From NCBI GenBank assembly GCA_040394475.1, contig JBEBSD010000011.1, positions 1 to 64,000 on the forward strand: DNA of 64,000 nucleotides, given 5' to 3'. The notes below the pieces were generated by a model, which ran no database searches, had not been told where the DNA came from, and saw nothing but the letters and a program-made list of their open reading frames with translations. Positions 8,280-16,391 of this stretch are shown here, piece by piece. Position 1 is the first letter of the stretch. Each line of letters begins with the position of its first letter. Made by a program: the position numbers and the translations under genes. The stretch is from JBEBSD01 sp040394475 (GTDB lineage: Bacteria; Bacteroidota; Bacteroidia; Cytophagales; Spirosomataceae).

Positions 8280-8867
8280 ATGAGTATTTTACAACAATTA
8301 CAGCAGCGGAGCGGAGGCGGCTGCGAGCTTACCGGAGAAACGGAAAATCTTGTACTATATGAGGTGCCGCCTGCAGGAAAAGGAACTGCGGAGGATACCC
8401 TTTTAATTTCGAACAAAGCGCTGGCGCAAATTGAAGGCAGCGAACCGATTGACAGCAATTACTGGGAGCAACATCTGCCTGCCAGCATGTGGAGCGAAGT
8501 CCCTGCCGTACAGGTAATCGCCTGGCGCTTGCTGAACCGGCTGAAGAATGAAAGCTGGGCGGCGGATCAGCTGGACATGCTGTACCTGGACGATGAAAGG
8601 CTTGCCTGGGCTCGGAGCGGCGGGGAAGTGGCCGAAATCACTGAAGATGACGCTCATAAAGACGCCAACGGTGTGACGCTGGAAAACGGAGACGCGGTGG
8701 TGCTTACTAAATCGCTCGATGTAAAAGGTTCTGCGATCAACGCCAGAATAGGGACGGTCGTTAAAAATATCCGGCTTGTAGCTGCTAATACCGATCAGAT
8801 AGAAGGAAAAATAGAGGGGCAGCAGATCGTGATTCTGACCAAATTCGTCAGAAAGCACAACGGATGA
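8280..8867 (+). CDS. PhnA-domain protein
   Basis: A 195-residue cytoplasmic protein. The C-terminal half (about 120-195, starting 'AHKDANGVTLENGDAVVLTK') is a PhnA/YjdM domain, a small SH3-like fold whose name comes from an E. coli gene once linked to phosphonate use but whose biochemical role is unsettled. The N-terminal part starts 'LQQRSGGGCELTG', a reduced version of the zinc-ribbon start of long PhnA-type proteins, with only one of the usual cysteines. It stands alone between its own -7 box and a strong terminator further downstream, so it is probably a single-gene unit. Confidence 0.85.
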   Translation: MSILQQLQQRSGGGCELTGETENLVLYEVPPAGKGTAEDTLLISNKALAQIEGSEPIDSNYWEQHLPASMWSEVPAVQVIAWRLLNRLKNESWAADQLDMLYLDDERLAWARSGGEVAEITEDDAHKDANGVTLENGDAVVLTKSLDVKGSAINARIGTVVKNIRLVAANTDQIEGKIEGQQIVILTKFVRKHNG

Positions 8868-9010
8868 GCTGTTGACCGGATTGGGAAAGATCAATCACAA
8901 ACCGGGAATCGGCCATTCAAAAGGAGCTTGCCATGCTGATGTACCTCTATATGTTTGTCGGCGATTATCAGCAGGCAAAGGTACAGGCGCCCATCCGGGT
9001 ATAAACGATT

Positions 9011-9045
9011 GCGGCTCAGACGAGTTTCGTCTGAGCCGCTTTTTG
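9011..9045 (+). terminator. Strong intrinsic terminator
   Basis: GCGGCTCAGACGA pairs perfectly with TCGTCTGAGCCGC over 13 bp (9011-9040), followed by TTTTT. It lies 140 bases after the PhnA-domain gene and 54 bases beyond the end of the convergent GH99-like gene. The stretch 8868-9010 holds no recognisable gene; a short open segment ending at 9004 could be a remnant but matches nothing known to me. Confidence 0.9.
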
Positions 9046-9098
9046 TAGGGGTTGTCTATTGAATACTGAAAACAGGATTATCCCGGTTTTCATCCCTC

Positions 9099-10193
9099 TC
9101 ACCGCCTACCCGTAGCTTCTTTAATCACCTTTAAATACTTCCCATCCGGATCTCCTTTGGTTGGGACCAGGTAACCGCCTTCACCGAGTTCATTCCAGGC
9201 ATAAAGCAACATGATCCTTTCCCGGGTGGTATGGGTCGGGTTTTCGTCCATCCATTTGACGGCATCCTGCAAAAAGGCCTTGAATTGTGCTGGAGTATGA
9301 TCGGGATAATACCATCCCTCTTTCTGGTTCAGTCCCTGAGGTCCTTCCCAGGGACGTTTGTCCCAGCCCACCGTTATTTCCGGAATGTAGGGCAACTCCG
9401 GAGTACCTTTCCAGTTCTTTTGATGGGCTTCTACCAGCTCCGAGTAAGGGTGCTCCTCCGTACCGGCTGCATAGCCGGGAACGATGTTGTAATGCGTCCG
9501 GTGCGTAAAACCTTTGACATCAGCCGATCCGCAGCCTGCTATCGACAATCCTTTCAGCCCATTTTGGGCGGCCACCTGCTGCATACCCGCCAGGCCTTCC
9601 TCTTCGATCCCCTTTGAATTAAACAGCACCACCAACGGCTTCCCTTCCACCGTCACATACTGCGGATCCTTGAAATACTCCATCCAGAACTCGGTGGCTT
9701 GCTTCCAGTTTTCCGTCCCTACAATCTCAGATCCCTGATGATTGGCGACCAGCAGACCGAACTTTACCCGGTGCTTGTTTTTGGCCTTCAGGTACAGGTT
9801 CATACTGGTATGTAACGAAAGATTTTGTATCACCTCCTTGTTGATCGGCCCTTTATTGTCTTTCCAGTACCAGCAGAACAAGAAGAAATCGACCCCGTTA
9901 TCTGCGGCCAGGTCGATCTGTCTTTCCATGATTGCCAGGTCGTCGTCCCGCCATCCCCATACCGGCTCGCGGGAACCGAACTCCTCTACAAAGCGCCGGG
10001 TCAGGTGCGAAGGAGCATTTTTAGCCCAGGGCTCATCGGGATTGTCGGCGTGCTTATTCTTTCCTGCCCATCCGTCAAAGTAATAAACACCCACTTGTAC
10101 TTTTCCATCACCGGAAAACTGTGCATAGGAAAAACAGCTTCCGATGAAAGCCATGATCACTAGTCCTGATAGTCGTTGATAGCCTTTTTTCAT
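9099..10193 (-). CDS. GH99/WbsX-like glycan-active enzyme, secreted
   Basis: A 364-residue protein with an N-terminal signal sequence (cut near SCFSYAQ). It resembles the WbsX/GH99-like family (PF14307): 'QVGVYYFDGW' at the first strand, 'WGWRDDD', 'DFFLFCWYW' and the closing 'YAWNELGEGGYLVPT'. Members of this superfamily include endo-mannosidases and glycosyltransferase-annotated proteins; with a signal peptide and a SusCD neighbourhood, a periplasmic glycan-cleaving role is the better guess. It is the last gene of the minus-strand locus but is separated from the DUF1735 gene by a terminator and repeats, so it may be transcribed on its own. Confidence 0.75.
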   Translation of the reverse strand: MKKGYQRLSGLVIMAFIGSCFSYAQFSGDGKVQVGVYYFDGWAGKNKHADNPDEPWAKNAPSHLTRRFVEEFGSREPVWGWRDDDLAIMERQIDLAADNGVDFFLFCWYWKDNKGPINKEVIQNLSLHTSMNLYLKAKNKHRVKFGLLVANHQGSEIVGTENWKQATEFWMEYFKDPQYVTVEGKPLVVLFNSKGIEEEGLAGMQQVAAQNGLKGLSIAGCGSADVKGFTHRTHYNIVPGYAAGTEEHPYSELVEAHQKNWKGTPELPYIPEITVGWDKRPWEGPQGLNQKEGWYYPDHTPAQFKAFLQDAVKWMDENPTHTTRERIMLLYAWNELGEGGYLVPTKGDPDGKYLKVIKEATGRR

Positions 10194-10202
10194 ATGATTT
10201 AT

Positions 10203-10252
10203 GAATTACGATTTACGAATTACGATTTTTGATAGCTGATAGCTGACAGCCA
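10203..10252. repeat. Short heptanucleotide repeat stretch
   Basis: Period-7 runs of GAATTAC/GATTTAC followed by GCTGATA units just before the GH99-like gene's start. Both unit types recur in other intergenic repeat arrays in this window. Confidence 0.75.
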
Positions 10253-10258
10253 CCCCCC

Positions 10259-10282
10259 ATGGTCTGTGTCCCCACAGACCAT
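10259..10282. repeat. REP-like palindrome GGTCTGTG-N4-CACAGACC
   Basis: An 8-bp perfect stem with loop TCCC flanked by AT on both sides. Two near-identical copies lie at 31422 and 31512. Such dispersed short palindromes resemble REP elements. Confidence 0.8.
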
Positions 10283-10286
10283 TTTG

Positions 10287-10376
10287 GATACCAGCCGGAA
10301 GCACCCTCCCCAGCCGGAAGCGCCCTCCCCAGCCAGAAGCCCCCCCAGCCAAAAGCGCCCAGCCACCAACCGGAGG
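10287..10376. repeat. GC-rich tandem repeat, unit about 19 bp
   Basis: Imperfect units built around CAGCCGGAAGCGCCCTCC, repeated about four to five times with decay to the right. The minus strand is rich in GGG runs and could fold into quadruplexes. It directly follows the REP-like palindrome at 10259. Confidence 0.75.
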
Positions 10377-10444
10377 CGGAATGGCTTGTGAAGACACAGT
10401 CCAGGGCAAAAGACGTTTTAGGGTTGACACGAACCACCTATCTA

Positions 10445-10510
10445 TTTTAAAAATAAGGATTCCGGCTTTAAAAATAAGGATTCCGGCACATGCCGTTGTG
10501 CCGGAATCCT
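10445..10510 (-). terminator. Terminator hairpin with duplicated arm
   Basis: AGGATTCCGGCACA (10477-10490) pairs perfectly over 14 bp with 10497-10510; on the minus strand it is followed by TATTTTTAAA. It lies 20 bases after the DUF1735/DUF5627 stop and should end the SusCD operon transcript. The left arm plus its A/T tail (TTTAAAAATAAGGATTCCGG) is duplicated directly at 10445-10466. Confidence 0.8.
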
Positions 10511-10530
10511 GGTCATTACTATTTTGGCGA

Positions 10531-11547
10531 TCAATTACCTGTCAACACAGGCTGGAACACCTCCAACGATACCCCGCGGTCTCTGATAACCAGCGTATCG
10601 GTGGCGGAATAATGCGTATCGCCATCAGTAAATTCATACGTCAGGTGAATAGCATCACGTTTTTTATTCCCCCATTCGTCGGCATCATCCATAAATTTCC
10701 CGGAACCGGTTACGGCATACGAGGCGCCCTCCGGACTCTGAACAACACAGTCGTTTCCGTTAAAGGTAAGCAGCATGCTAAAATTACCCGACAATCCGGT
10801 TGCACGGATCACCCCCTCTACTTTCACCTGGTTTCTGCCTGTAGTGATCAGGTTCCATACTTCATCATTTTCGATATACTGCTGACGGTACACCGTTTGC
10901 GATACCGCTCCTGAAGAATCAGTAAACGCGCTCCTGCCGCGATGAAAGTAATTTCCATGGTAAGGATTGATATACTTTACTGCAAACATTGTAAAATCCT
11001 TCGGCGCGATTTCCCAGTGGCTCACAATCCTGGAATCGGGCGCCGCAACCGCAGGCTTTCCGCTCAGCAGCGAATCCAGGTTGGTCACCTCCCGGATTCT
11101 GACCGGCAGTACATATCCCAGTTTAATCGCCAGCGTGTCGTCAAAAAAATCGTCGGTCAGCTGTACCGCTATGTTCCCGTTTACTTCACCGGCAGGAATA
11201 ACAATCTGATCCGTTGAACTCAAGGTGTAGTACTTCGAAGGCAGCGCATAAATCGGCTGGTTGGTGGAACCGAAATTAACCCCCTCGCACAAGCTGTTAT
11301 CTACCTCGATCTTAAAAATACGGTCGCGGGTATTCTGGTAAACCCCGCCCATCGCTGCCGATATCAGGAACTTATGATTATTATCGTTGCTGTTATCATA
11401 GATATAGTCACCCAGGATCAGCGTTCTCACGGGGTATTGATAAGGAAAGTACCCGGTAGTATACTCGAAATCCGGAAAGTCGTTTTTCTGGTTCTCACAG
11501 GAAATCAACCCGGATAGCAGCACAAGTAAGACTGATAGTTTCTTCAT
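10531..11547 (-). CDS. DUF1735/DUF5627 surface lipoprotein
   Basis: A 338-residue lipoprotein; MKKLSVLLVLLSGLISC gives a lipobox with Cys at 17. An upstream in-frame start at 11589 was rejected because it places 14 residues before the signal. The N-terminal part (about 30-160) fits DUF1735 (BT_3987-like, Ig-fold, 'YYTLSSTDQIVIPAGEVNG'), and the C-terminal part fits DUF5627 ('AIHLTYEFTDGDTHYSATDTL'). Such proteins are exported with SusCD systems and are thought to bind glycan at the cell surface. The gene follows the second SusD by 43 bases and ends at a strong terminator, so it closes the operon. Confidence 0.8.
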   Translation of the reverse strand: MKKLSVLLVLLSGLISCENQKNDFPDFEYTTGYFPYQYPVRTLILGDYIYDNSNDNNHKFLISAAMGGVYQNTRDRIFKIEVDNSLCEGVNFGSTNQPIYALPSKYYTLSSTDQIVIPAGEVNGNIAVQLTDDFFDDTLAIKLGYVLPVRIREVTNLDSLLSGKPAVAAPDSRIVSHWEIAPKDFTMFAVKYINPYHGNYFHRGRSAFTDSSGAVSQTVYRQQYIENDEVWNLITTGRNQVKVEGVIRATGLSGNFSMLLTFNGNDCVVQSPEGASYAVTGSGKFMDDADEWGNKKRDAIHLTYEFTDGDTHYSATDTLVIRDRGVSLEVFQPVLTGN

Positions 11548-11590
11548 GTTAAAAAATAATATTGTTTGTATCCAATTGCTGTCAGACAAC

Positions 11591-13351
11591 CTACCACCCT
11601 TTATTCTGGATCAGTGCATTGTATTTTACCACTTCTGTCTGAGGAACCGGTCCGTAATGCATGAAATTGTTGTTATACGCACGCTCCTCTACATTTACCA
11701 CCGTATAGGTTCCCTGGTTAATATCGACGCCTTTGGCCGGTTCGGCAAGATTCTCTTTCCACCGACGGATATCCCAGAACCGGAATCCCTCAAAGCACAG
11801 TTCCAAACGCCTTTCGTTCCGGACCAGCTCCCGCATCGCTTCTTTGGTCGTCACAGCAGCCAGGTAACTATCCGGTTGCGCAATGCCTGCCCGTTTACGG
11901 ATGGCTGCCAGTACTTCCCTGGCAGAGAAGCCCCATTGACCTGTTCCGTCCGGCCCCCATGCTTCATTTGCGGCTTCCGCGTAGTTCAGAAACAATTCCG
12001 TGTACCGCATATGCACCTCGTAATGTTTCTGAGTAGTTACCGAAACCGGGTTCAGATTCACTTCCTCCACCAATAACTTCTTGAGGTAGTATCCCGTACG
12101 CGTGGAAGTCTCGATCGAATCCTTCGCATTCACTCCCCCGCCGATACCGGTTGTAATGGTACTTCCCGAAACCGTATTGCCATTGTAGGCGATGTACAAT
12201 TTCAACCGCGGATCGCGGTTAGCATACGGATTGCCCGGATCGTATCCGCTTTCCGTACTGGTAATGGGATACCCATTCGCAGCCGGGAAAGCGTCCACCA
12301 GATTTTGGGTGGGGTTGACATTCCCTTTTCCAAACAGCGAAGGAGGGAAATTCGCCATTTCCCGGGTATTGGAAGCCACCACAGCCCGTCTCCAGACAAT
12401 TTCCTGTTGCTCAATCGGTGTCGCTGCAGAGACATTCAGCCGGTCGACCAGCGATTTGATATAAAACCGGTGCCCGTCCGGATCCAGCCCTGCTACTCCG
12501 CCGATTCCTTCCAGGGAAGCCCCGGCTGCATTCGCAGCTTGTTCCCATCTCGAAACATCGTCGCCGGTGTTAAACGCAGGACTGGCTGCCAGCAAGGCCA
12601 CCCTCGCCCGAAGCGCTTTCACAAAGCGGCCGCTGATCCGTTGGTTGATTTCGTTTCCAAACACAATGTTGTAGTTAACGACGGCAACATTTTCGTAACC
12701 GGCAGGCAGCTGATCCGTACTGGATACATTCTGGTAATCCTCCATGGTCAGGTACTTCAGCGATTCGTCGATATCGGCATAAATCCGGGCCACTGACTGC
12801 TCGAAGGTCGCCCTGGGAATGTTGAAATTTGCATCCACTGTCAGGAATTCATCCAATACCGGGATGCCCAGCAACTGGCCGTCCGTACCCGGTCCGGCAA
12901 CCGTCTGCAGCAAATGATACTGGAGCAGCGCCCGCAGTGCATAAGCCTCGCCCCGGAACCGTTTGATGTACATCTGGTTCATTTCCGGCACAGATCCTTT
13001 CCAGTTCACCGTATCGGTCAGCATCATAAACTGATTCAGCGTCTGGATCCCGGAAATACAAGTACTCCATCTGTTAACCGGGTTGAACATGGCCGACCAC
13101 TGACCGGTTGCCATGCGAAGGTATTCACTCAATTTATCGTTGCTCACCGCATCATCCGTAGCCACCTCGTTAAAGGTCAGCGCATTGGTCGGGATACGGG
13201 TGTAGGCCGTCATCAGGACGCCTTCTGCATAAGAAGGATCGGCATAAATGCGGTCAATCGTACTGTGATTGTCATTCACCGGCTCAAACAATTCACAGGA
13301 AACCAGTGAACCGGCCAGCAGGAGCCATATGCTATGTTTAAATAATCTCAT
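11591..13351 (-). CDS. SusD/RagB family nutrient-binding lipoprotein (pair 2)
   Basis: A 586-residue lipoprotein with signal and lipobox LAGSLVSC (Cys19). It has the TPR-rich SusD fold: an N-terminal helical part with 'FRGEAYALRALLQYHLLQ' (about 130-150) and a C-terminal 'ERRLELCFEGFRFWDIRRW' segment typical of the RagB/SusD domain. It caps the SusC porin encoded 18 bases upstream and captures a polymer or oligomer at the surface. The tandem location after another SusCD pair suggests a second ligand or a different chain length. Confidence 0.95.
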   Translation of the reverse strand: MRLFKHSIWLLLAGSLVSCELFEPVNDNHSTIDRIYADPSYAEGVLMTAYTRIPTNALTFNEVATDDAVSNDKLSEYLRMATGQWSAMFNPVNRWSTCISGIQTLNQFMMLTDTVNWKGSVPEMNQMYIKRFRGEAYALRALLQYHLLQTVAGPGTDGQLLGIPVLDEFLTVDANFNIPRATFEQSVARIYADIDESLKYLTMEDYQNVSSTDQLPAGYENVAVVNYNIVFGNEINQRISGRFVKALRARVALLAASPAFNTGDDVSRWEQAANAAGASLEGIGGVAGLDPDGHRFYIKSLVDRLNVSAATPIEQQEIVWRRAVVASNTREMANFPPSLFGKGNVNPTQNLVDAFPAANGYPITSTESGYDPGNPYANRDPRLKLYIAYNGNTVSGSTITTGIGGGVNAKDSIETSTRTGYYLKKLLVEEVNLNPVSVTTQKHYEVHMRYTELFLNYAEAANEAWGPDGTGQWGFSAREVLAAIRKRAGIAQPDSYLAAVTTKEAMRELVRNERRLELCFEGFRFWDIRRWKENLAEPAKGVDINQGTYTVVNVEERAYNNNFMHYGPVPQTEVVKYNALIQNKGW

Positions 13352-13369
13352 AGTAAGCTTTTTTTAAAT

Positions 13370-16360
13370 CTAGAAGAACACATTTAACCCCACTGAAAAC
13401 GACCGGAATTGTGGTTCAGTACCAATATTCAATTGCTTGAATTCCCGGTTTTTTGAAAGCATCAGCAAGTTAGAGGCATCCGCAAATACAGACAGCTCTC
13501 TCATGTTCAGCCTGTTGGTAAACACCGACGGGAAATTGTAGGTCAATTGCACCCTGTCGATTGTAAAATAGTTGTCGTTGTATAACCAGAATGTAGACGC
13601 GCGGTGATTGTTGGTATTGGCGACCGAACTCAACCGCGGGACTGTAGCAGTGGCTTTGGTTGCTTCGGTCCAGCGATTCAGCACAAAGGCGGAGTACTTG
13701 TCATTGCCGTCTACCCAGAAATAATTGTTGGACAGCATGCCATCAGCGCCGTTTCTTCCGTTACCGCGGGCAAACAGGCTCAGGTTTTTATACGAAACCC
13801 GGAGGTTCAACCCATAGGAAAAAGGAGCCTGGGAGCGTCCGATGCGTACCTCGTCATTGTCATCGATGATGCCGTCTCCGTTCTGATCCTTGTATTTGAT
13901 ATCACCTGGTCTGACCGTTCCGAAAGCCTGCAGCGCGTGGTTGCCAATTTCGTTCTGATCATTAAACAGCCCCTCCGCTACCAGGCCGTACCGTGCATCA
14001 ACGGATTGTCCTGCCCGGTACCGGTAGGTTTCGGCATAGATTTCGTCTTTTTTCTTCACCTTTGAATCTGCATACAAGACATTAGCCCCGACAACAACTG
14101 TCACATCGCCGATTGCCTTCTGATACGACAGCCCTAATTCAAACCCTTTGTACCCATTGGAATCAAAGTTCTGATACGGGATGAAACTGGTATAATAGCT
14201 GGGGTAAATGGTTTGCGGGCGTGTGATCTGATCGGAATAAACGCTGGTAAAGAAATTGGCATCTACCGATAACTGGTTGTTAAACAACATACTCTGCAAG
14301 CCCACGTTTATCTCTTTCCGCTTTTCGAAAGCAAGGTTCGGGTTTCCGCCATTCGCCGGGATCACCCCTCCCCGCGAACGGGTCCCTTCGTACCAGGAGT
14401 AACTTCCTGAACCGGTATACCGCTCGTGGTAGTAATAAAACCCGTCGATACCGTAATCGGAATTCATAGAGCCGGCCGACAAACGTAATTTCAGATAATC
14501 CACGAAGGAAAGGGAACTCATAAATTCTTCACCGCTCAGCACCCAGGCGACCCCGAGAGACGGCGAAAAAGCAGTGCGGTTGCCATCCGGGAGTTTAACC
14601 GAATTTACATAGGCGCTGCTGAAGTCAACCATATACTTGTTTTTCAGCGCATAGGCGAGCCGCAGTCCCAGGTTGGTATTTTTGTTGCCCTGCAGGTCAC
14701 CCTGTACTTTGTCGCTGGTCGCGAATCCCACTAAAGCGGCGGATACACGATGTACGTCGTTAAATGTACGGTTGTAATCCAGCATCCCGTAAAATCCAAG
14801 TCGCCTTCTGTAAGAAGCATTCCCTACGTTTTGCGTTCCGGAACGAACGTCTTCTCCGAACTGGGTTAGTTTCACGATCTTGTTGTCCTCCCAGGTCGGC
14901 TCATACACTGCGAACTGGTTACTGACGTATTGATCGTACAAGGTCAGGTAATCAAAGCTCAGGTTGGTATGAAACGCAAGGCCCTGGACCGACCGGCTCA
15001 GGTCAAAGTCAATCCGGTTGTTAAACGAAAAATTACGCTGAACATTCTGATATTTCCCCGCTGAATAACCCGCAGCGATCGGATTGGTCGGATAGGCCGC
15101 CGTTCCTCCCAGCAGGTATTTGCCGTCTACATCATTCTTACGTCCCAGTAAAACCTCATTTGCCGGATCTATCAGGGAAATAGGCAGCAAAGGGGCAAGC
15201 AGGTTCGGGCGCAGGGTTGCGGCGTCTTGCCAGAAATTCCCTTGGGGACTCTGGTTGTTATTCAGCACCACCACAGCATCCAGGGAGCTTTTGATCCATT
15301 GGTTGACTTTCAGGTCGATGTTCCCGCGGACGTTAAAATTATTGGTCTGCGCCTCCCGGCCATCGCCGAAATTAAACATGCTTCCTGTACGGCTCCAACC
15401 GATATTCGTATAATACGTTGCAACATCATTTCCTCCTGAAAACTCGGTCATAATCCTCGAAAAAGGCCGGGAGCTCCGGAGATAGTCCTTGGAATAGTAA
15501 TCGATGCTGGGGTACCGGTAAGGATTTCCTGAACGGTAGTTTTCAATCAGGGAAGGAGCAAACTGAACACCCAGGCCATCGTTCAGGCGGGCTTCATTAT
15601 AGAGTTCCATATAGTCTGCTGACGACAGGAACTCAGGTAAAGCAGTCGGCTTCGAAACGCCGTAATAGGCGTTGACGTTAATTTGCCGCTTAAAGGGCTT
15701 TCCGCGTTTTGTCGTTATCAAAACCACTCCGTTCACGGCATCGTTTCCGTACAGGATAGTTGAATTGATATCCTTCAATATCGAGATCTGCTCTACTTCC
15801 GCCAGGTTGATCGTGCTGATATCCCGCGGCAATCCGTCTACGATAAACAGGGCGCCGCCAATACCGCGGATATTCGATCCCCCCAACATTCCGGGAACCA
15901 ACCCTGTCAGTGCCGACGTGATGCTTTGAGTATTATCAAACCGCCTGAGGGCATCCGGATCCAGTACGCTGACCGCATTCACGATATCCCCTTTCATGAC
16001 CTTCCCGAAGGCAATCTGCACACCATCTCGTTCACCATACAGGAAGGTAGACTTCTGCAGCGTCAAGGTTTCCAACCCGCTGTAACCCTCCGGTCCGACG
16101 ATCAACGATTCATAACCGGGGGCTTCGACAAGCAGATCCCCGATTTCCGGGGCCACCATGGTAAACCGGCCATTGGCATCGGTTCTGACCACGACTACCC
16201 CCTCATTTCCATAAACCAAGGCGCCATTAATGGGCTGCCCGTCCTGGTCGACAATCACCGCTTCGACCGTTTTATTGATTTGTTGCGCCTGTATGGCGGG
16301 ATTTCCGAATCCTAACACACACCCAACAAAAAGCATTAAATATCTATATGTTTGCTTCAT
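13370..16360 (-). CDS. SusC/RagA TonB-dependent receptor (pair 2, no STN domain)
   Basis: A 996-residue outer-membrane transporter starting at MKQTYRYLMLF with a signal peptide ending near IQAQQ. Then come a carboxypeptidase-like regulatory domain (about 32-105, 'DQDGQPINGALVYG'), a plug domain ('NIRGIGGALFIVDGLPRD' at about 165-182) and a 22-strand barrel ending in an aromatic residue (VFF). Unlike the first SusC of this locus it has no N-terminal STN domain and so is unlikely to signal to FecR. A longer start at 16438 would overlap the upstream SusD gene and precede the signal peptide, so it was rejected. Confidence 0.95.
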   Translation of the reverse strand: MKQTYRYLMLFVGCVLGFGNPAIQAQQINKTVEAVIVDQDGQPINGALVYGNEGVVVVRTDANGRFTMVAPEIGDLLVEAPGYESLIVGPEGYSGLETLTLQKSTFLYGERDGVQIAFGKVMKGDIVNAVSVLDPDALRRFDNTQSITSALTGLVPGMLGGSNIRGIGGALFIVDGLPRDISTINLAEVEQISILKDINSTILYGNDAVNGVVLITTKRGKPFKRQINVNAYYGVSKPTALPEFLSSADYMELYNEARLNDGLGVQFAPSLIENYRSGNPYRYPSIDYYSKDYLRSSRPFSRIMTEFSGGNDVATYYTNIGWSRTGSMFNFGDGREAQTNNFNVRGNIDLKVNQWIKSSLDAVVVLNNNQSPQGNFWQDAATLRPNLLAPLLPISLIDPANEVLLGRKNDVDGKYLLGGTAAYPTNPIAAGYSAGKYQNVQRNFSFNNRIDFDLSRSVQGLAFHTNLSFDYLTLYDQYVSNQFAVYEPTWEDNKIVKLTQFGEDVRSGTQNVGNASYRRRLGFYGMLDYNRTFNDVHRVSAALVGFATSDKVQGDLQGNKNTNLGLRLAYALKNKYMVDFSSAYVNSVKLPDGNRTAFSPSLGVAWVLSGEEFMSSLSFVDYLKLRLSAGSMNSDYGIDGFYYYHERYTGSGSYSWYEGTRSRGGVIPANGGNPNLAFEKRKEINVGLQSMLFNNQLSVDANFFTSVYSDQITRPQTIYPSYYTSFIPYQNFDSNGYKGFELGLSYQKAIGDVTVVVGANVLYADSKVKKKDEIYAETYRYRAGQSVDARYGLVAEGLFNDQNEIGNHALQAFGTVRPGDIKYKDQNGDGIIDDNDEVRIGRSQAPFSYGLNLRVSYKNLSLFARGNGRNGADGMLSNNYFWVDGNDKYSAFVLNRWTEATKATATVPRLSSVANTNNHRASTFWLYNDNYFTIDRVQLTYNFPSVFTNRLNMRELSVFADASNLLMLSKNREFKQLNIGTEPQFRSFSVGLNVFF

Positions 16361-16391
16361 AAATTCTACTATTAAAGGATTGCCAACTCTC

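Noticed and set aside
8905..9004. Open segment after the PhnA-domain gene as a gene remnant
   Set aside because: About 33 residues long with no recognisable match, so only noted as unexplained.
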